DNA of 32,396 nucleotides from Bdellovibrionales bacterium. Lineage in GTDB: Bacteria; Bdellovibrionota; Bdellovibrionia; Bdellovibrionales; UBA1609. The notes under the pieces are model-generated. The model was not told where the DNA came from. It worked only from the letters and a program-made list of their open reading frames with translations, and did not search any database. Made by a program: the position numbers and the translations under genes. The DNA lies in the NCBI GenBank assembly GCA_022450595.1, contig JAKUPT010000032.1, positions 1-32,396 of the forward strand, written 5' to 3'. Positions within the stretch are counted from its first letter, which is position 1; each line of letters starts with the position of its first letter. Positions 1 to 6,950 of this stretch are shown here, in pieces.

Positions 1-904
1 GATGAATGTCTGAGGGTAAAAAGAAACCACAATCTGAAGAGGTCAGGTACCTCATAAGCATTTCTTCATAAATTATGCTTTTGTGATGAAAGTAAACCAT
101 TAGGTGCATATGATGACGAGAAAGTAAAAAATCATCAAAGGTGTATAGGGCTCTACGATTTATAGCAAGGTGTAGATGGTTTTTCTTTTCAAAGTAAGTC
201 ATATTGCTTAATAGCCATGACAGTTCAACTTTTCCATAATTGGTTCCACAAAAATAAGCGTCTCGAACCAAATAGTCCATTCTGTCTGCATCTAATTCTG
301 AACTCACAATTTGACTTAGAATAGTTCTAAAGTTTAAATCTTTATCTACAAAATAGTCGTCTTTTTCTTCTAAAGTTTTATCCACCAAACAAGCTATATG
401 ATAAGGAGTCATGTCCGAAAACTGCTCCTTGATGATTTCAGTGAGACTGGAATCAATTAACATTTTGATGGTGTAATCTTCATGATTGGCTTTTCGATCT
501 GGTCGATTTAATTCAGGATCAATAGCTATATCAGTTCTTCGGGAGTTATAAACATCAAGCTTTAAGTTTTTAAGCTTAGGCATAACCTCTTCAGTAGTAT
601 GACTTAAAGGACCATGGCCAATATCATGTAACAAAGCTGCTAACCGCACAGCTTGTCTTAAGCGATTTCTGACCTGACTAGAGCTAAAGGGGAAATCCTT
701 AAAAATGGAGTCAAAAGCCATGCCCGCTAAATGGCAAACTCCAATGGAGTGGATATATCTATTGTGTGTGGCTCCTGGAAAGCTAAACTCGGCAAAGCCT
801 AGCTGCTTAATGGCTCTTAGCCTTTGAAAAGCAGCACTATCAATGATTTTCACCTCTTCCGAAGACAACTCAATGGTATTGTGTATAGGATCCCGAATTT
901 CCAT
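1..904 (-). CDS. HD-domain phosphohydrolase, SAMHD1/COG1078-like (C-terminus cut by window edge)
   Basis: My own translation of the minus strand from the ATG at 904 gives about 301 residues open to the left edge. It starts MEIRDPIHNTIELSSEEVKI and continues with FQRLRAIKQLG, FPGATHNRYIHSIGV and LLHDIGHGPLSH. These are the N-terminal substrate-loop and HD metal-binding motifs of the SAMHD1/COG1078 group of dNTP triphosphohydrolase-like enzymes. A later SSELDADRMDYLVRDA segment supplies the last metal-binding Asp. Relatives hydrolyse dNTPs or similar nucleotides, but substrate cannot be told from sequence. The gene is divergent from thyA-folA, which make dTMP and recycle folate, so a role in nucleotide pool balance is plausible but inferred. 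No allosteric-site call is possible because the C-terminus is missing. Confidence 0.85.
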   Translation of the reverse strand, partial: MEIRDPIHNTIELSSEEVKIIDSAAFQRLRAIKQLGFAEFSFPGATHNRYIHSIGVCHLAGMAFDSIFKDFPFSSSQVRNRLRQAVRLAALLHDIGHGPLSHTTEEVMPKLKNLKLDVYNSRRTDIAIDPELNRPDRKANHEDYTIKMLIDSSLTEIIKEQFSDMTPYHIACLVDKTLEEKDDYFVDKDLNFRTILSQIVSSELDADRMDYLVRDAYFCGTNYGKVELSWLLSNMTYFEKKNHLHLAINRRALYTFDDFLLSRHHMHLMVYFHHKSIIYEEMLMRYLTSSDCGFFLPSDIH

Positions 905-1084
905 AGTATGGATTTAATATAAACAGAGCGTAAGAGGCAGGAATTTCTTTATTACGCAACGCACATATGTCTCATTGAGTTAAATCGAGGAAACTTTTTG
1001 CGATTTTAAAGGCAGAAGACTATGAATATAGATAGAGGCCACCGTCCGGCCCAATGAGTTCACAAACACTTAAAGGATTTCTCA
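905..1084. promoter_or_regulatory. Divergent intergenic region between HD hydrolase and thyA
   Basis: This 180-base spacer must hold the start signals of both the HD-domain gene (leftward) and thyA (rightward). I see an AAAGGA Shine-Dalgarno about 8 bases before the thyA ATG. No convincing sigma-70, sigma-28 or sigma-54 boxes stand out, so promoter positions are not assigned. Confidence 0.3.
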
Positions 1085-1894
1085 ATGCATCAGCAAGATG
1101 AATATCAATACCTAAACCTTATGCAAAAAATTTTAGATGAAGGTGCAAAAAAAGAAGATCGCACAGGAACTGGGACTATTAGTATTTTTGGTCACCAAAT
1201 GCGCTTTCAACTAAAAGACCAATTCCCTTTGCTTACAACAAAAAAGGTGCACTTAAAATCTATCATTCACGAACTTTTGTGGTTTATAAAAGGCGACACT
1301 AACGTGAGCTACTTACAAGACAATGGTGTTCGCATATGGAATGAATGGGCTGGTGAAGATGGAGATCTTGGTCGTGTGTATGGAGCCCAGTGGAGAGACT
1401 GGACCAACTCTCGTGGTGAAAAAGTCGATCAACTCAAACAAGTCATTGAACAAATAAAGACAAACCCTAATTCTCGTCGTCACCTCGTTGTGGCTTTTAA
1501 TCCTGGTGAATTAGATCAAATGGCACTACCACCTTGTCATGCCTTCTTTCAGTTTTATGTGGCAAACAACAAACTCTCTTGCCAGCTCTATCAAAGAAGT
1601 GGTGATGTTTTTCTTGGTGTGCCTTTCAACATTGCCTCTTACGCTCTATTAACACTGATGGTGGCACAAGTAACAGGCCTTGAACCCGGAGAGTTTATTC
1701 ATACACTTGGCGATGCTCATCTTTATATGAATCATCTTGATCAGGCCCGTTTGCAATTAACAAGAACACCAAAAGTATTTCCAAGAATGCTTTTAAACCC
1801 TGAAGTAAAAAATATTTTTGATTTTAAATATGAAGACTTTCAATTAGTTGACTATGATCCCCACCCAGGAATTAAAGCTGAAGTGAGTGTGTAA
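1085..1894 (+). CDS. thyA: Thymidylate synthase
   Basis: A 269-residue protein that makes dTMP from dUMP using methylene-tetrahydrofolate in the cytosol. The family signature is complete: RTGTGT near residue 26, the [11 protein letters not shown] block with nucleophile Cys151, [17 protein letters not shown] for dUMP binding, and [11 protein letters not shown] near the C-terminus. The length matches the E. coli-type enzyme (264 aa). The ATG at 1085 is preceded by AAAGGA at normal distance. The stop lies one base before the folA ATG, so the two are co-transcribed. That makes sense because dihydrofolate released by ThyA is recycled by DHFR. Confidence 0.97.
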   Translation: MHQQDEYQYLNLMQKILDEGAKKEDRTGTGTISIFGHQMRFQLKDQFPLLTTKKVHLKSIIHELLWFIKGDTNVSYLQDNGVRIWNEWAGEDGDLGRVYGAQWRDWTNSRGEKVDQLKQVIEQIKTNPNSRRHLVVAFNPGELDQMALPPCHAFFQFYVANNKLSCQLYQRSGDVFLGVPFNIASYALLTLMVAQVTGLEPGEFIHTLGDAHLYMNHLDQARLQLTRTPKVFPRMLLNPEVKNIFDFKYEDFQLVDYDPHPGIKAEVSV

Positions 1895-1895
1895 G

Positions 1896-2405
1896 ATGTT
1901 TAGTATAGTTCATGTCGTTGCTGCCAGTGAAAATAACGTGATCGGTGTTAAGGGCGATTTGCCTTGGCATATCCCTGAGGACTTACAGTTTTTTAAAGAC
2001 GCCACCATTCATAAACCCATTATTATGGGACGTAAAACTTTCGAATCTTTACCAAATAAAAAAGGCCTTCCAAAACGTCTTAATATTGTGATTACAAAAC
2101 AAGAAAATTATAAGGCTGAAAATGCCCATGTTTTTAACTCTTTAGAAAAAGCCTTAGATTTTGCCAAGTCTCAAAAAGATCAATATGGTGAAGAGCTTTG
2201 CATTATCGGTGGTGGAGAAATCTTTAAGCAAAGCTTAGAGTTCACACAGAAAGTTTTTCTGACTCGTGTCCATACAGAGATTCAAGATGGAGATGCCTTT
2301 TATCCTGAGCTACCGGATCATTTTAAAAAAATAGAGTCTATTAAAAAAACTCAAGAAGATGGACTCAGTTATAGCTTTGAGACCTTTGAAAATAAAAAGG
2401 CCTAA
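1896..2405 (+). CDS. folA: Dihydrofolate reductase
   Basis: A 169-residue enzyme reducing dihydrofolate to tetrahydrofolate with NADPH. The N-terminus MFSIVHVVAASENNVIG is followed by GDLPWHIPEDLQFFK, whose Asp29 aligns with the catalytic Asp27 of E. coli DHFR. IIMGRKTFESLP and the CIIGGGEIF glycine turn are the NADPH-binding elements. I prefer the ATG at 1896 over an in-frame GTG at 1887 that overlaps thyA, because the protein family begins at this Met. The spacing of one base after thyA implies translational coupling. Confidence 0.96.
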   Translation: MFSIVHVVAASENNVIGVKGDLPWHIPEDLQFFKDATIHKPIIMGRKTFESLPNKKGLPKRLNIVITKQENYKAENAHVFNSLEKALDFAKSQKDQYGEELCIIGGGEIFKQSLEFTQKVFLTRVHTEIQDGDAFYPELPDHFKKIESIKKTQEDGLSYSFETFENKKA

Positions 2406-2430
2406 GTGCGCCCAAACACTTTAGGCCTTA
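2391..2430 (-). terminator. Rho-independent terminator of flagellin 1, overlapping the folA end
   Basis: The inverted repeat AAGGCCTAA (2397-2405) / TTAGGCCTT (2421-2429), extended inward by GTG/CAC with one bulged base, is followed on the minus strand by CCTTTTTATT. It lies just beyond the flagellin 1 stop. On the plus strand there is no T tract, so it mainly serves the leftward transcript. It sits over the last codons of folA. Confidence 0.7.
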
Positions 2431-2450
2431 AATGAATTAAGCCCGCCCTG

Positions 2451-3277
2451 TTAAGATAGCAATCTCATTGCCACCGCTTTATCGTTATTGGCTTGAGCCA
2501 ATACCGCCGCACCAAACTCTTGCAAAAGCTGTCCTTTAGTTAAATTAGTGACAGACTCCGCAATGTCTGCATCGGCTATTAAGGACCTGGCTTCGGTAAT
2601 ATTCTCTTTTTGAATTTCCAAATTGTTCACAGCATACTGAAACCGACTTTGAGCGGCCCCGAACATGGATCGCGCCTCAAGAACTTTAGATAAAGCTCCA
2701 TCAATGGACTTAATAGAGTCCAAAGCATCATCTTTCTCCATGACATTTAAGTCCTCAATCTCGGTCTCATAGGCTGTTGTGTTGGCATTGAGATCAAATT
2801 TAATAATGTTTTCTTCTCCATTAAAAGGCCCCACATGAAACTCAAACTGCTCATTAGAGCCTGTTAATAGCTGCTTATCACCGTATCTAGAGACTTTAGC
2901 AATACGGTCAAACTCACTAATAAGTTGTGAGAACTCTTTATTCAGATAGCCTCGCTCATTTTCGCCCACAGTATCACTTGCGGACTGAACGGCGAGCTCT
3001 CTCATTCTGATAAGAATGTTGTTTTGCTCATTCAAACTCCCCTCGGCTGTCTGAATTAAAGCCACGCAGAGTTGGCGTTATGTTTTGCTTGCTCCACACC
3101 ACTGAGTTGGCCGCGAAGCCTTTCAGCAATGGCAAATCCTGCTGCATCGTCGCCTGGATTTGAGACACGAGAGCCAGAAGCTAATGCTCTGAGCGCTTTA
3201 TGGGTCATTTTTTGCGAATTACCTAGATGCCTTTGTGCAGACAAAGAGGCGATATTCGAATTGATTCGAAAAGACAT
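2451..3277 (-). pseudogene. fliC: Flagellin 1, broken by a single-base frameshift
   Basis: The N-terminal part (3056-3277, starting MSFRINSNIASLSAQRHLG) and the C-terminal part (2451 to about 3065, with LIQTAEGSLNEQNNILIRMREL and ending AVAMRLLS) are the two ends of one flagellin in different frames. The first frame reads through NANSA and stops at TAA (3056-3058); the second resumes with ALIQTAEG. Adding one base near 3065-3068 restores NANSA-x-ALIQTAEG and gives exactly 275 residues, the length of the intact flagellin at 4751. There is no homopolymer or slippery heptamer at the site. Both D0/D1 ends are otherwise intact, so the lesion is recent or a sequencing error. The start ATG has a strong AAAGGAGG Shine-Dalgarno. 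Confidence 0.85.
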
Positions 3278-3330
3278 GGGCTTTCCTCCTTTTGCCTCTT
3301 AAGCAAAATGCGAGAAGTAAAAAAAGCCCA
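3278..3330 (-). promoter_or_regulatory. Flagellin 1 leader hairpin covering the Shine-Dalgarno
   Basis: In the minus-strand transcript TGGGCTTT (3323-3330) can pair with AAAGCCCA (3277-3284), the final A being that of the start codon. The AAAGGAGG Shine-Dalgarno lies inside the enclosed loop next to a smaller TTTTGC/GCAAAA stem. The fold could hide the start site or present the GGA-containing Shine-Dalgarno to CsrA, as in the known Bacillus hag leader. Seen: the complementarity. Inferred: the regulation. Confidence 0.4.
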
Positions 3331-3336
3331 CAGACA

Positions 3337-3356
3337 GGTTTTATTTTAGCAGTCAC
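3337..3356 (+). repeat. 20-bp direct repeat, left copy
   Basis: GGTTTTATTTTAGCAGTCAC is present here and again at 4491-4510 in the same orientation, without mismatch. The two copies enclose a segment of about 1.13 kb holding the flagellin 1 promoter, the small unknown gene and both family-A hairpins. In flagellin 1 it covers the start of the predicted transcript. Confidence 0.85.
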
Positions 3357-3361
3357 ACAAC

Positions 3362-3388
3362 TATTCGACGCTTTGCGTAATAACTTTA
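3362..3388 (-). promoter_or_regulatory. Sigma-28 (FliA) promoter of flagellin 1
   Basis: The minus strand reads TAAAGTTA (3381-3388), 11 bases, then GTCGAATA (3362-3369). The sigma-28 consensus is TAAAGTTT-N11-GCCGATAA, so the -35 matches 7 of 8, the spacing is exact and the -10 matches 5 of 8. The predicted transcript starts near 3355, about 78 bases before the ATG. Confidence 0.6.
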
Positions 3389-3458
3389 GTGTTTTTTTAT
3401 ATTATGCGTCAAGTTTATGAAAAGACTGCCGAATTATATAATAACAGGACCTTTGTCT

Positions 3459-3803
3459 ATGAAGCTATCTCGAATCGAACCAATGCAAACCCATGAGCCA
3501 GATGAGCAAAAAGAAGAAGCTCTGGCCGTGGCTGACATTGAAAATCAATCTAAGTCCGTCACTGGAGTCAGTGAAAACCAGACGGATCTGGGGGACGTAC
3601 TTAGTGAGGAAACCAAAGGCGGCCTTAAAAGGTTGGCTGAGTTCTTAAACGCCAAATCCAAGCAGAAACAAGAGGATGAAGAGCGGAATCCAACTGGGAA
3701 GTCTCCGTCCCTTAAATTAAGAGCTATTAAGTCTTACCAAGCTATTGATATGTTTGAACTTTCTCAAAATCAAAAAGCGACAAAAATAAAAAAATCGGCC
3801 TGA
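3459..3803 (+). CDS. Small unknown protein divergent from flagellin 1
   Basis: A protein of 114 residues (128 if the upstream in-frame ATG at 3417 is used). I do not recognise it. It has no signal peptide or membrane segment. The N-terminal half is acidic and polar (EPDEQKEEALAVADIENQ), the middle has a short helical segment (GGLKRLAEFLNAKSKQKQ) and the C-terminus is basic (KIKKSA). I prefer the ATG at 3459 because AGGA lies about 10 bases upstream; the ATG at 3417 has no ribosome site. It shares its upstream region with flagellin 1 and lies inside the segment bounded by the 20-bp direct repeats. Function unknown. Confidence 0.5.
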   Translation: MKLSRIEPMQTHEPDEQKEEALAVADIENQSKSVTGVSENQTDLGDVLSEETKGGLKRLAEFLNAKSKQKQEDEERNPTGKSPSLKLRAIKSYQAIDMFELSQNQKATKIKKSA

Positions 3804-3821
3804 ATAATTTTAAGTTAACCC

Positions 3822-3969
3822 GAATTTTATGCGAGGATTTGTGCCAAATTTCTCCCGGCATGGAACGGGTGCGCAGCGTCTTCGTATTGCGTTAACAAGT
3901 TAACGCAACACGGATACGCAGCGCTCGTACATGAGGTCGAAATTTGGCACAAATCCTCGCATAAAATTC
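3822..3969 (-). repeat. Hairpin element A1 (family A core, perfect 31-bp arms)
   Basis: The left arm 3822-3852 and right arm 3939-3969 are perfect reverse complements over 31 bases. The 86-base centre is GC-rich and itself an imperfect inverted repeat, with an inner stem GTTAAC-aa-GTTAAC. Read on the minus strand the centre starts GACCTCATGTACGAGCGCTG and ends GCGCACCCGTTCCATGCCGG. It is about 94 percent identical to the centre of A2 outside the inner loop, but the arms of A1 and A2 share no sequence. There is no T tract, so it is not a simple terminator. Confidence 0.9.
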
Positions 3970-4018
3970 TAGTTCACTTACTGAGGTAATTATTCTCCCA
4001 CTCCAAACCACCAATATA

Positions 4019-4072
4019 TATAGAGAGAAATAGAAAGAAAGAGTTAGAGATAGATAGAGAAAGAAAGAATTA
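4019..4072 (+). repeat. Purine-rich low-complexity tract
   Basis: An irregular AGAGAGAAATAGAAAGAAAG-type run of A and G with few T, lying between the A1 and A2 hairpins. It shows no reading frame worth calling. It could be a spacer or a site of unusual DNA structure. Confidence 0.5.
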
Positions 4073-4131
4073 AAAAGTACAAACAACCCCATCATGAGTT
4101 AAATGAGCTTTCTTTTAATGACAAAGCACCA

Positions 4132-4300
4132 GCACAGGTGGGTGAGATTCAGAAAATGGGGTGAAAATCGACCTCGTGTACGAGCGCTGCGTATCCGTGT
4201 TGCGTTAATCCCAACGGGATTAATGCAATACGAAGACTCTGCGCACCCGTTCCACTCCGGGAGATTTTCACCCCATTTTCTGAATCTCACCCACCTGTGC
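4132..4300 (+). repeat. Hairpin element A2 (family A core, perfect 38-bp arms)
   Basis: The left arm 4132-4169 and right arm 4263-4300 are perfect reverse complements over 38 bases. The 93-base centre starts GACCTCGTGTACGAGCGCTG and ends CCACTCCGGGA, matching the centre of A1 in opposite orientation. The inner loop differs from A1 but is again palindromic (TTAATCCC-aac-GGGATTAA). Apparent reading frames on both strands here are mirror translations of the palindrome and are not genes. Confidence 0.9.
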
Positions 4301-4490
4301 GGGTTCACAAACTCCCCCGAAAACCCTTTGCTGCATTGTGTTACAGCTAATTTCGACAATTTTTTTTAAATTTTTTATTGAGTAATTTCATGCACTAGAC
4401 GCGTTGCGTTTTAAAAACCTAGACCTAAGCCCTAAAGTAAACTGGACCTTGGCCGAGTAGTTACTTGAACATGTTGGATCACCTCTGAAG

Positions 4491-4510
4491 GGTTTTATTT
4501 TAGCAGTCAC
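4491..4510 (+). repeat. 20-bp direct repeat, right copy
   Basis: Exact second copy of GGTTTTATTTTAGCAGTCAC, about 160 bases upstream of the predicted flagellin 2 promoter. A chance 20-base match within 32 kb is very unlikely, so the two copies share a history or a function. Confidence 0.85.
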
Positions 4511-4532
4511 TAAAACAAAAGCTCTTTCGAGT

Positions 4533-4570
4533 ATCAAAGCAGAGGGTCAGTCACCCCTCTTCGCTTTGAT
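4533..4570 (+). repeat. Imperfect inverted repeat upstream of flagellin 2
   Basis: ATCAAAGC pairs with GCTTTGAT and, after a two-base bulge, AGAGGG pairs with CCCTCT. No T run follows, so a terminator is unlikely. It may be a regulator binding site or a folded upstream RNA. Confidence 0.45.
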
Positions 4571-4670
4571 TCCTGTGACTCCCAACAAAACAACAATGAG
4601 AATCTTCTGTTCTATGGGAACAGCAAGGGTGCATAAGCATACGCTATCGTTTGTGGGCGACAGTCAAAGT

Positions 4671-4696
4671 TAAAGGTCCGTCCCTAATGCCGTGCT
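4671..4696 (+). promoter_or_regulatory. Possible sigma-28 promoter of flagellin 2
   Basis: TAAA at 4671, 14 bases, then GCCGTGCT at 4689-4696. The GCCG core and TAAA fit sigma-28, but the spacing is one base short and the -10 tail is poor. The position, about 50 bases before the ATG, is right for a flagellin gene. Confidence 0.4.
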
Positions 4697-4750
4697 GAGT
4701 TTGTGTGTCTGAGCTGGAACATAAGCAGAGTAGTTTTAAAGGGGGCTAAA

Positions 4751-5578
4751 ATGGGCTTACAAATAAATACAAATCTTGCGTCGCTGAACGCACAAAGACA
4801 GTTGTCTAAAAACCAGAACCGACTTGAGCATGCGCAGGCCGCACTCGCATCTGGTAAAAGAATCGTAAACGCTGCAGATGATGCTGCCGGGCTTGCGATC
4901 TCCGAAAACATTCGAGGTCAAACAGTTGGTATTAGACAAGCGCGAAACAACGCCAACAACGCCACATCACTGATTCAAATTAGTGAAGGTGGACTGAATG
5001 AAATTAACAATATTTTAATTCGTCTACGTGAACTTGGTGTGCAGGCCGCATCAGATACTGTGAGTGATACTGAACGAGAATTCTTAAACCAAGAAGCCTC
5101 GCAGTTGATTGAAGAGTCCGAAAGGATTGCACAGTCCACACGTTTTGGTAACAAAGAGTTACTTAATGGTAGTGGTGAAGAGCTTGAGTATCATGTGGGT
5201 CCTTTTGCCGGTGAAGAGAACGTCATTCGATATAAAATCGAAGCCGATGCCACAACTAATAATTTAGGAATTGATGGTGTGGATATTTCATCAAAGGATG
5301 GAGCTCGAGACACACTCAGCGCTGTGGATGAGGCCATACAAACTCTTGGTTCAATGCGTGCCGACTTCGGTGCGGTTCAATCAAGACTGCAAGTGACAGT
5401 GAGTAACTTAGATATTCAATACGAAAACTTATCAGCTGCAAAATCTAGAATTGCTGATGCAGACATTGCCCACGAAACGGCAGAGCTTGCTTCCGCATCA
5501 ATCTTACAAAACGCCGCAGTTGGTGTGCTCGCCAATGCCAACCAAAACGGTAATGCAGCACTAAGACTTATAGGTTAG
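4751..5578 (+). CDS. fliC: Flagellin 2 (filament subunit)
   Basis: An intact 275-residue flagellin. The N-terminal D0/D1 region starts MGLQINTNLASLNAQRQLSK and includes ASGKRIVNAADDAAGLAISE, NNANNATSLIQISEGGLNEI and RLRELGVQAASDT. The C-terminal part has AVQSRLQVTVSNL, then IADADIAHETAELASASILQ and the terminal ANQNGNAALRLIG. The variable centre is short, as in other minimal flagellins. The ATG at 4751 follows AAAGGGGG; an in-frame ATG at 4703 would add residues foreign to the family. It would be secreted by the flagellar type III apparatus and polymerised into the filament. It is the only intact flagellin in the window, its neighbour on the other strand being frameshifted. Confidence 0.95.
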   Translation: MGLQINTNLASLNAQRQLSKNQNRLEHAQAALASGKRIVNAADDAAGLAISENIRGQTVGIRQARNNANNATSLIQISEGGLNEINNILIRLRELGVQAASDTVSDTEREFLNQEASQLIEESERIAQSTRFGNKELLNGSGEELEYHVGPFAGEENVIRYKIEADATTNNLGIDGVDISSKDGARDTLSAVDEAIQTLGSMRADFGAVQSRLQVTVSNLDIQYENLSAAKSRIADADIAHETAELASASILQNAAVGVLANANQNGNAALRLIG

Positions 5579-5595
5579 GTCAGTATTCGTGGCAG

Positions 5596-5730
5596 AGTGG
5601 GTGCCTGGGTGCACCCACCCTACTTTTAAAGTATTTGTATACAAATGATTTAAAGGTTTGCGAGTAGTAGCCCACAGACAAACTACTCTTAAGCCCGCCC
5701 TGGGATCTCACGATTCCAGGGTTTTTTTAT
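5596..5730 (+). terminator. Flagellin 2 downstream hairpins and rho-independent terminator
   Basis: After the flagellin 2 stop come GTGGGTGC-ctgggt-GCACCCAC, a perfect 14-base palindrome ATTTGTATACAAAT (5633-5646), and GAGTAGT/ACTACTC. Last comes CCTGG-N11-CCAGG followed by seven T, ending near 5728. The final one is a standard terminator for the rightward transcript. The earlier stems may protect the mRNA 3' end. Confidence 0.7.
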
Positions 5731-6465
5731 TTAATATCTCACGCCTAAGGCTAAAGAGCTTACCACTGCAGACTCATAAAAATTTAAATTCAAAGTTCCG
5801 TATAAACTCTGAGTCCACCAATGGGTTCCTGAGACAAAAAGATGCATATTGTTCTCAGTCATTGCCACTTCCTGACCTGAAGAGGTGATGTTCACTCCCG
5901 AATTTGTTCCTACAATTCTAGAAGTGTTACGAATAAATCCATAGCCAAAGGCCAAACTGTTTTCATTCCACAGTCGACTCACAATTAGATCAAAACCTAA
6001 ATTTGTTGAAAATAAAATATCTTTGTAATTGGTAGAGTTTACCTGGAAGCTTAGTGATAAGTTATAGTGGTTTCTAAAATTTTCTAAAACAAGCCAACGA
6101 AACTGACCCCCAAAGTCTTTGATGTCCTTGTTCACAAGCAAAGGTGAAAAGTACAAAGACAAATCAATGTCATAATATATCCCTTTTGCTAATTGCAAAC
6201 GTGGTAAAAACAAAAAATCGGAATTTTCTATGGAAGGGTCAATACTATTTAACTCTGACAAACTCAATGCCTCAACAGACATTAGGGCTTCCCAGCCTTT
6301 ATAACCACCTAATGGTGTTGGATCTGACAATTGTTTTTTTTGACTTTGGACACTAAGACTTCCAATCACTTTTTTTTGATTTTGAAAACTTAGATTCTTT
6401 GGAAATTCAAAAGCAAAAACTAAATTTGTGACTAAAAAAAAGATGATAAAAATAATTTTTTGCAT
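5731..6465 (-). CDS. Exported probable outer-membrane beta-barrel protein
   Basis: A 244-residue protein with a classical signal peptide (MQKIIFIIFFLVTNLVFA, cleavage likely before FEF). The mature part alternates polar and hydrophobic residues in many short strands (YYDIDLSLYFSPLL, YNLSLSFQVNS, LYGTLNLNFYES). It ends in the aromatic residue Tyr (SLALGVRY), the usual C-terminal signature of Bam-inserted outer-membrane barrels. I cannot name the family. It is the last gene of the run that begins at prmA and lies 12 bases behind the rfaE2-like gene, so it is probably co-transcribed with it. Confidence 0.7.
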   Translation of the reverse strand: MQKIIFIIFFLVTNLVFAFEFPKNLSFQNQKKVIGSLSVQSQKKQLSDPTPLGGYKGWEALMSVEALSLSELNSIDPSIENSDFLFLPRLQLAKGIYYDIDLSLYFSPLLVNKDIKDFGGQFRWLVLENFRNHYNLSLSFQVNSTNYKDILFSTNLGFDLIVSRLWNENSLAFGYGFIRNTSRIVGTNSGVNITSSGQEVAMTENNMHLFVSGTHWWTQSLYGTLNLNFYESAVVSSLALGVRY

Positions 6466-6477
6466 TCTACTTACAAC

Positions 6478-6945
6478 CTAACTTTGCATCTTTTCAACAA
6501 TCTTAGTTGTTGATTTGCCATCTATAAAGATCAAAGACTTTACTTCGCCCCCATTTTTTAAAACATGCTCAGATCCAACGATCTGTTCGGCTTTCCAGTC
6601 TCCACCTTTGACTAACACATCTGGAGTGATGGCCTCTATGAGTTTTATAGGAGTGGACTCATCAAAAATACAAACAAAATCCACACAAGCTAATGCGGCT
6701 AAAATTTCTGCACGATCTTCTTGTTTTTGAATAGGACGAGTGGGGCCCTTGAGTTCACTCACACTTCTGTCTGAGTTGAGTCCTAGAACTAAAAAATCCC
6801 CCTGAGCTTTTGCTTCTTGCAAGTAGCGGACATGACCTACATGGAGTAAGTCAAAACAACCGTTAGTAAAAACGATTTTTTTTTGCTCCCTTATAGGCTT
6901 GAGAGCGTCTACCAGTTCTTGAACAGAATCAATGACTTTACCCAA
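6478..6945 (-). CDS. rfaE2: D-glycero-beta-D-manno-heptose 1-phosphate adenylyltransferase-like protein
   Basis: A 155-residue nucleotidyltransferase corresponding to the C-terminal domain of HldE. It has [17 protein letters not shown] with the HxGH active site at residues 35-38, [24 protein letters not shown] and LVKGGDW. The reaction is transfer of AMP to heptose-1-phosphate in ADP-heptose synthesis for LPS core. The kinase half is not in this window. The likely start is TTG at 6945, 5 bases after the preceding stop; no nearby ATG fits the family N-terminus. Other cytidylyltransferases share the HxGH fold, but the GPTRPI and KGGDW blocks favour RfaE2. Confidence 0.9.
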   Translation of the reverse strand: MGKVIDSVQELVDALKPIREQKKIVFTNGCFDLLHVGHVRYLQEAKAQGDFLVLGLNSDRSVSELKGPTRPIQKQEDRAEILAALACVDFVCIFDESTPIKLIEAITPDVLVKGGDWKAEQIVGSEHVLKNGGEVKSLIFIDGKSTTKIVEKMQS

Positions 6946-6950
6946 AGCAA

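Larger units (their letters stand above)
3804..4750. other. 947-base region without a gene
   Basis: This gap between the small unknown gene and flagellin 2 holds hairpins A1 and A2, the purine tract, the right 20-bp repeat, an imperfect stem at 4533-4570 and the probable flagellin 2 promoter. A T-rich stretch at 4361-4380 follows A2. I see no tRNA or coding frame. Confidence 0.7.

Noticed and set aside
3056-3065. Programmed ribosomal frameshift in flagellin 1
   Set aside because: No slippery heptamer or A/T run occurs at the junction, and no strong downstream structure was seen, so a simple indel is the better explanation.
3822-3969. Hairpins A and B as transcription terminators or integron attC sites
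   Set aside because: There is no T tract after any of them, and attC sites have conserved ends with a variable centre, the reverse of what is seen. No integrase or CRISPR-like spacing is present.
3822-4300. Hairpins as library or sequencing adapter artefacts (arm, adapter, reversed arm)
   Set aside because: The cores differ between copies by several substitutions, occur in both orientations, and exist in two unrelated families. The arms end after 31-38 bp instead of running on for kilobases.
4099-4369. Open frames on both strands of the A2 hairpin
   Set aside because: The two translations mirror each other because the DNA is a palindrome; neither has a ribosome site or recognisable family.
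4447-4505. tRNA-like (TGGCCGAGTAGTT) and 16S 3' end-like (GTTGGATCACCTC) words upstream of flagellin 2
   Set aside because: No acceptor stem, anticodon arm or T-arm can be built, and no further rRNA sequence is present. Probably chance, although a small remnant cannot be excluded.
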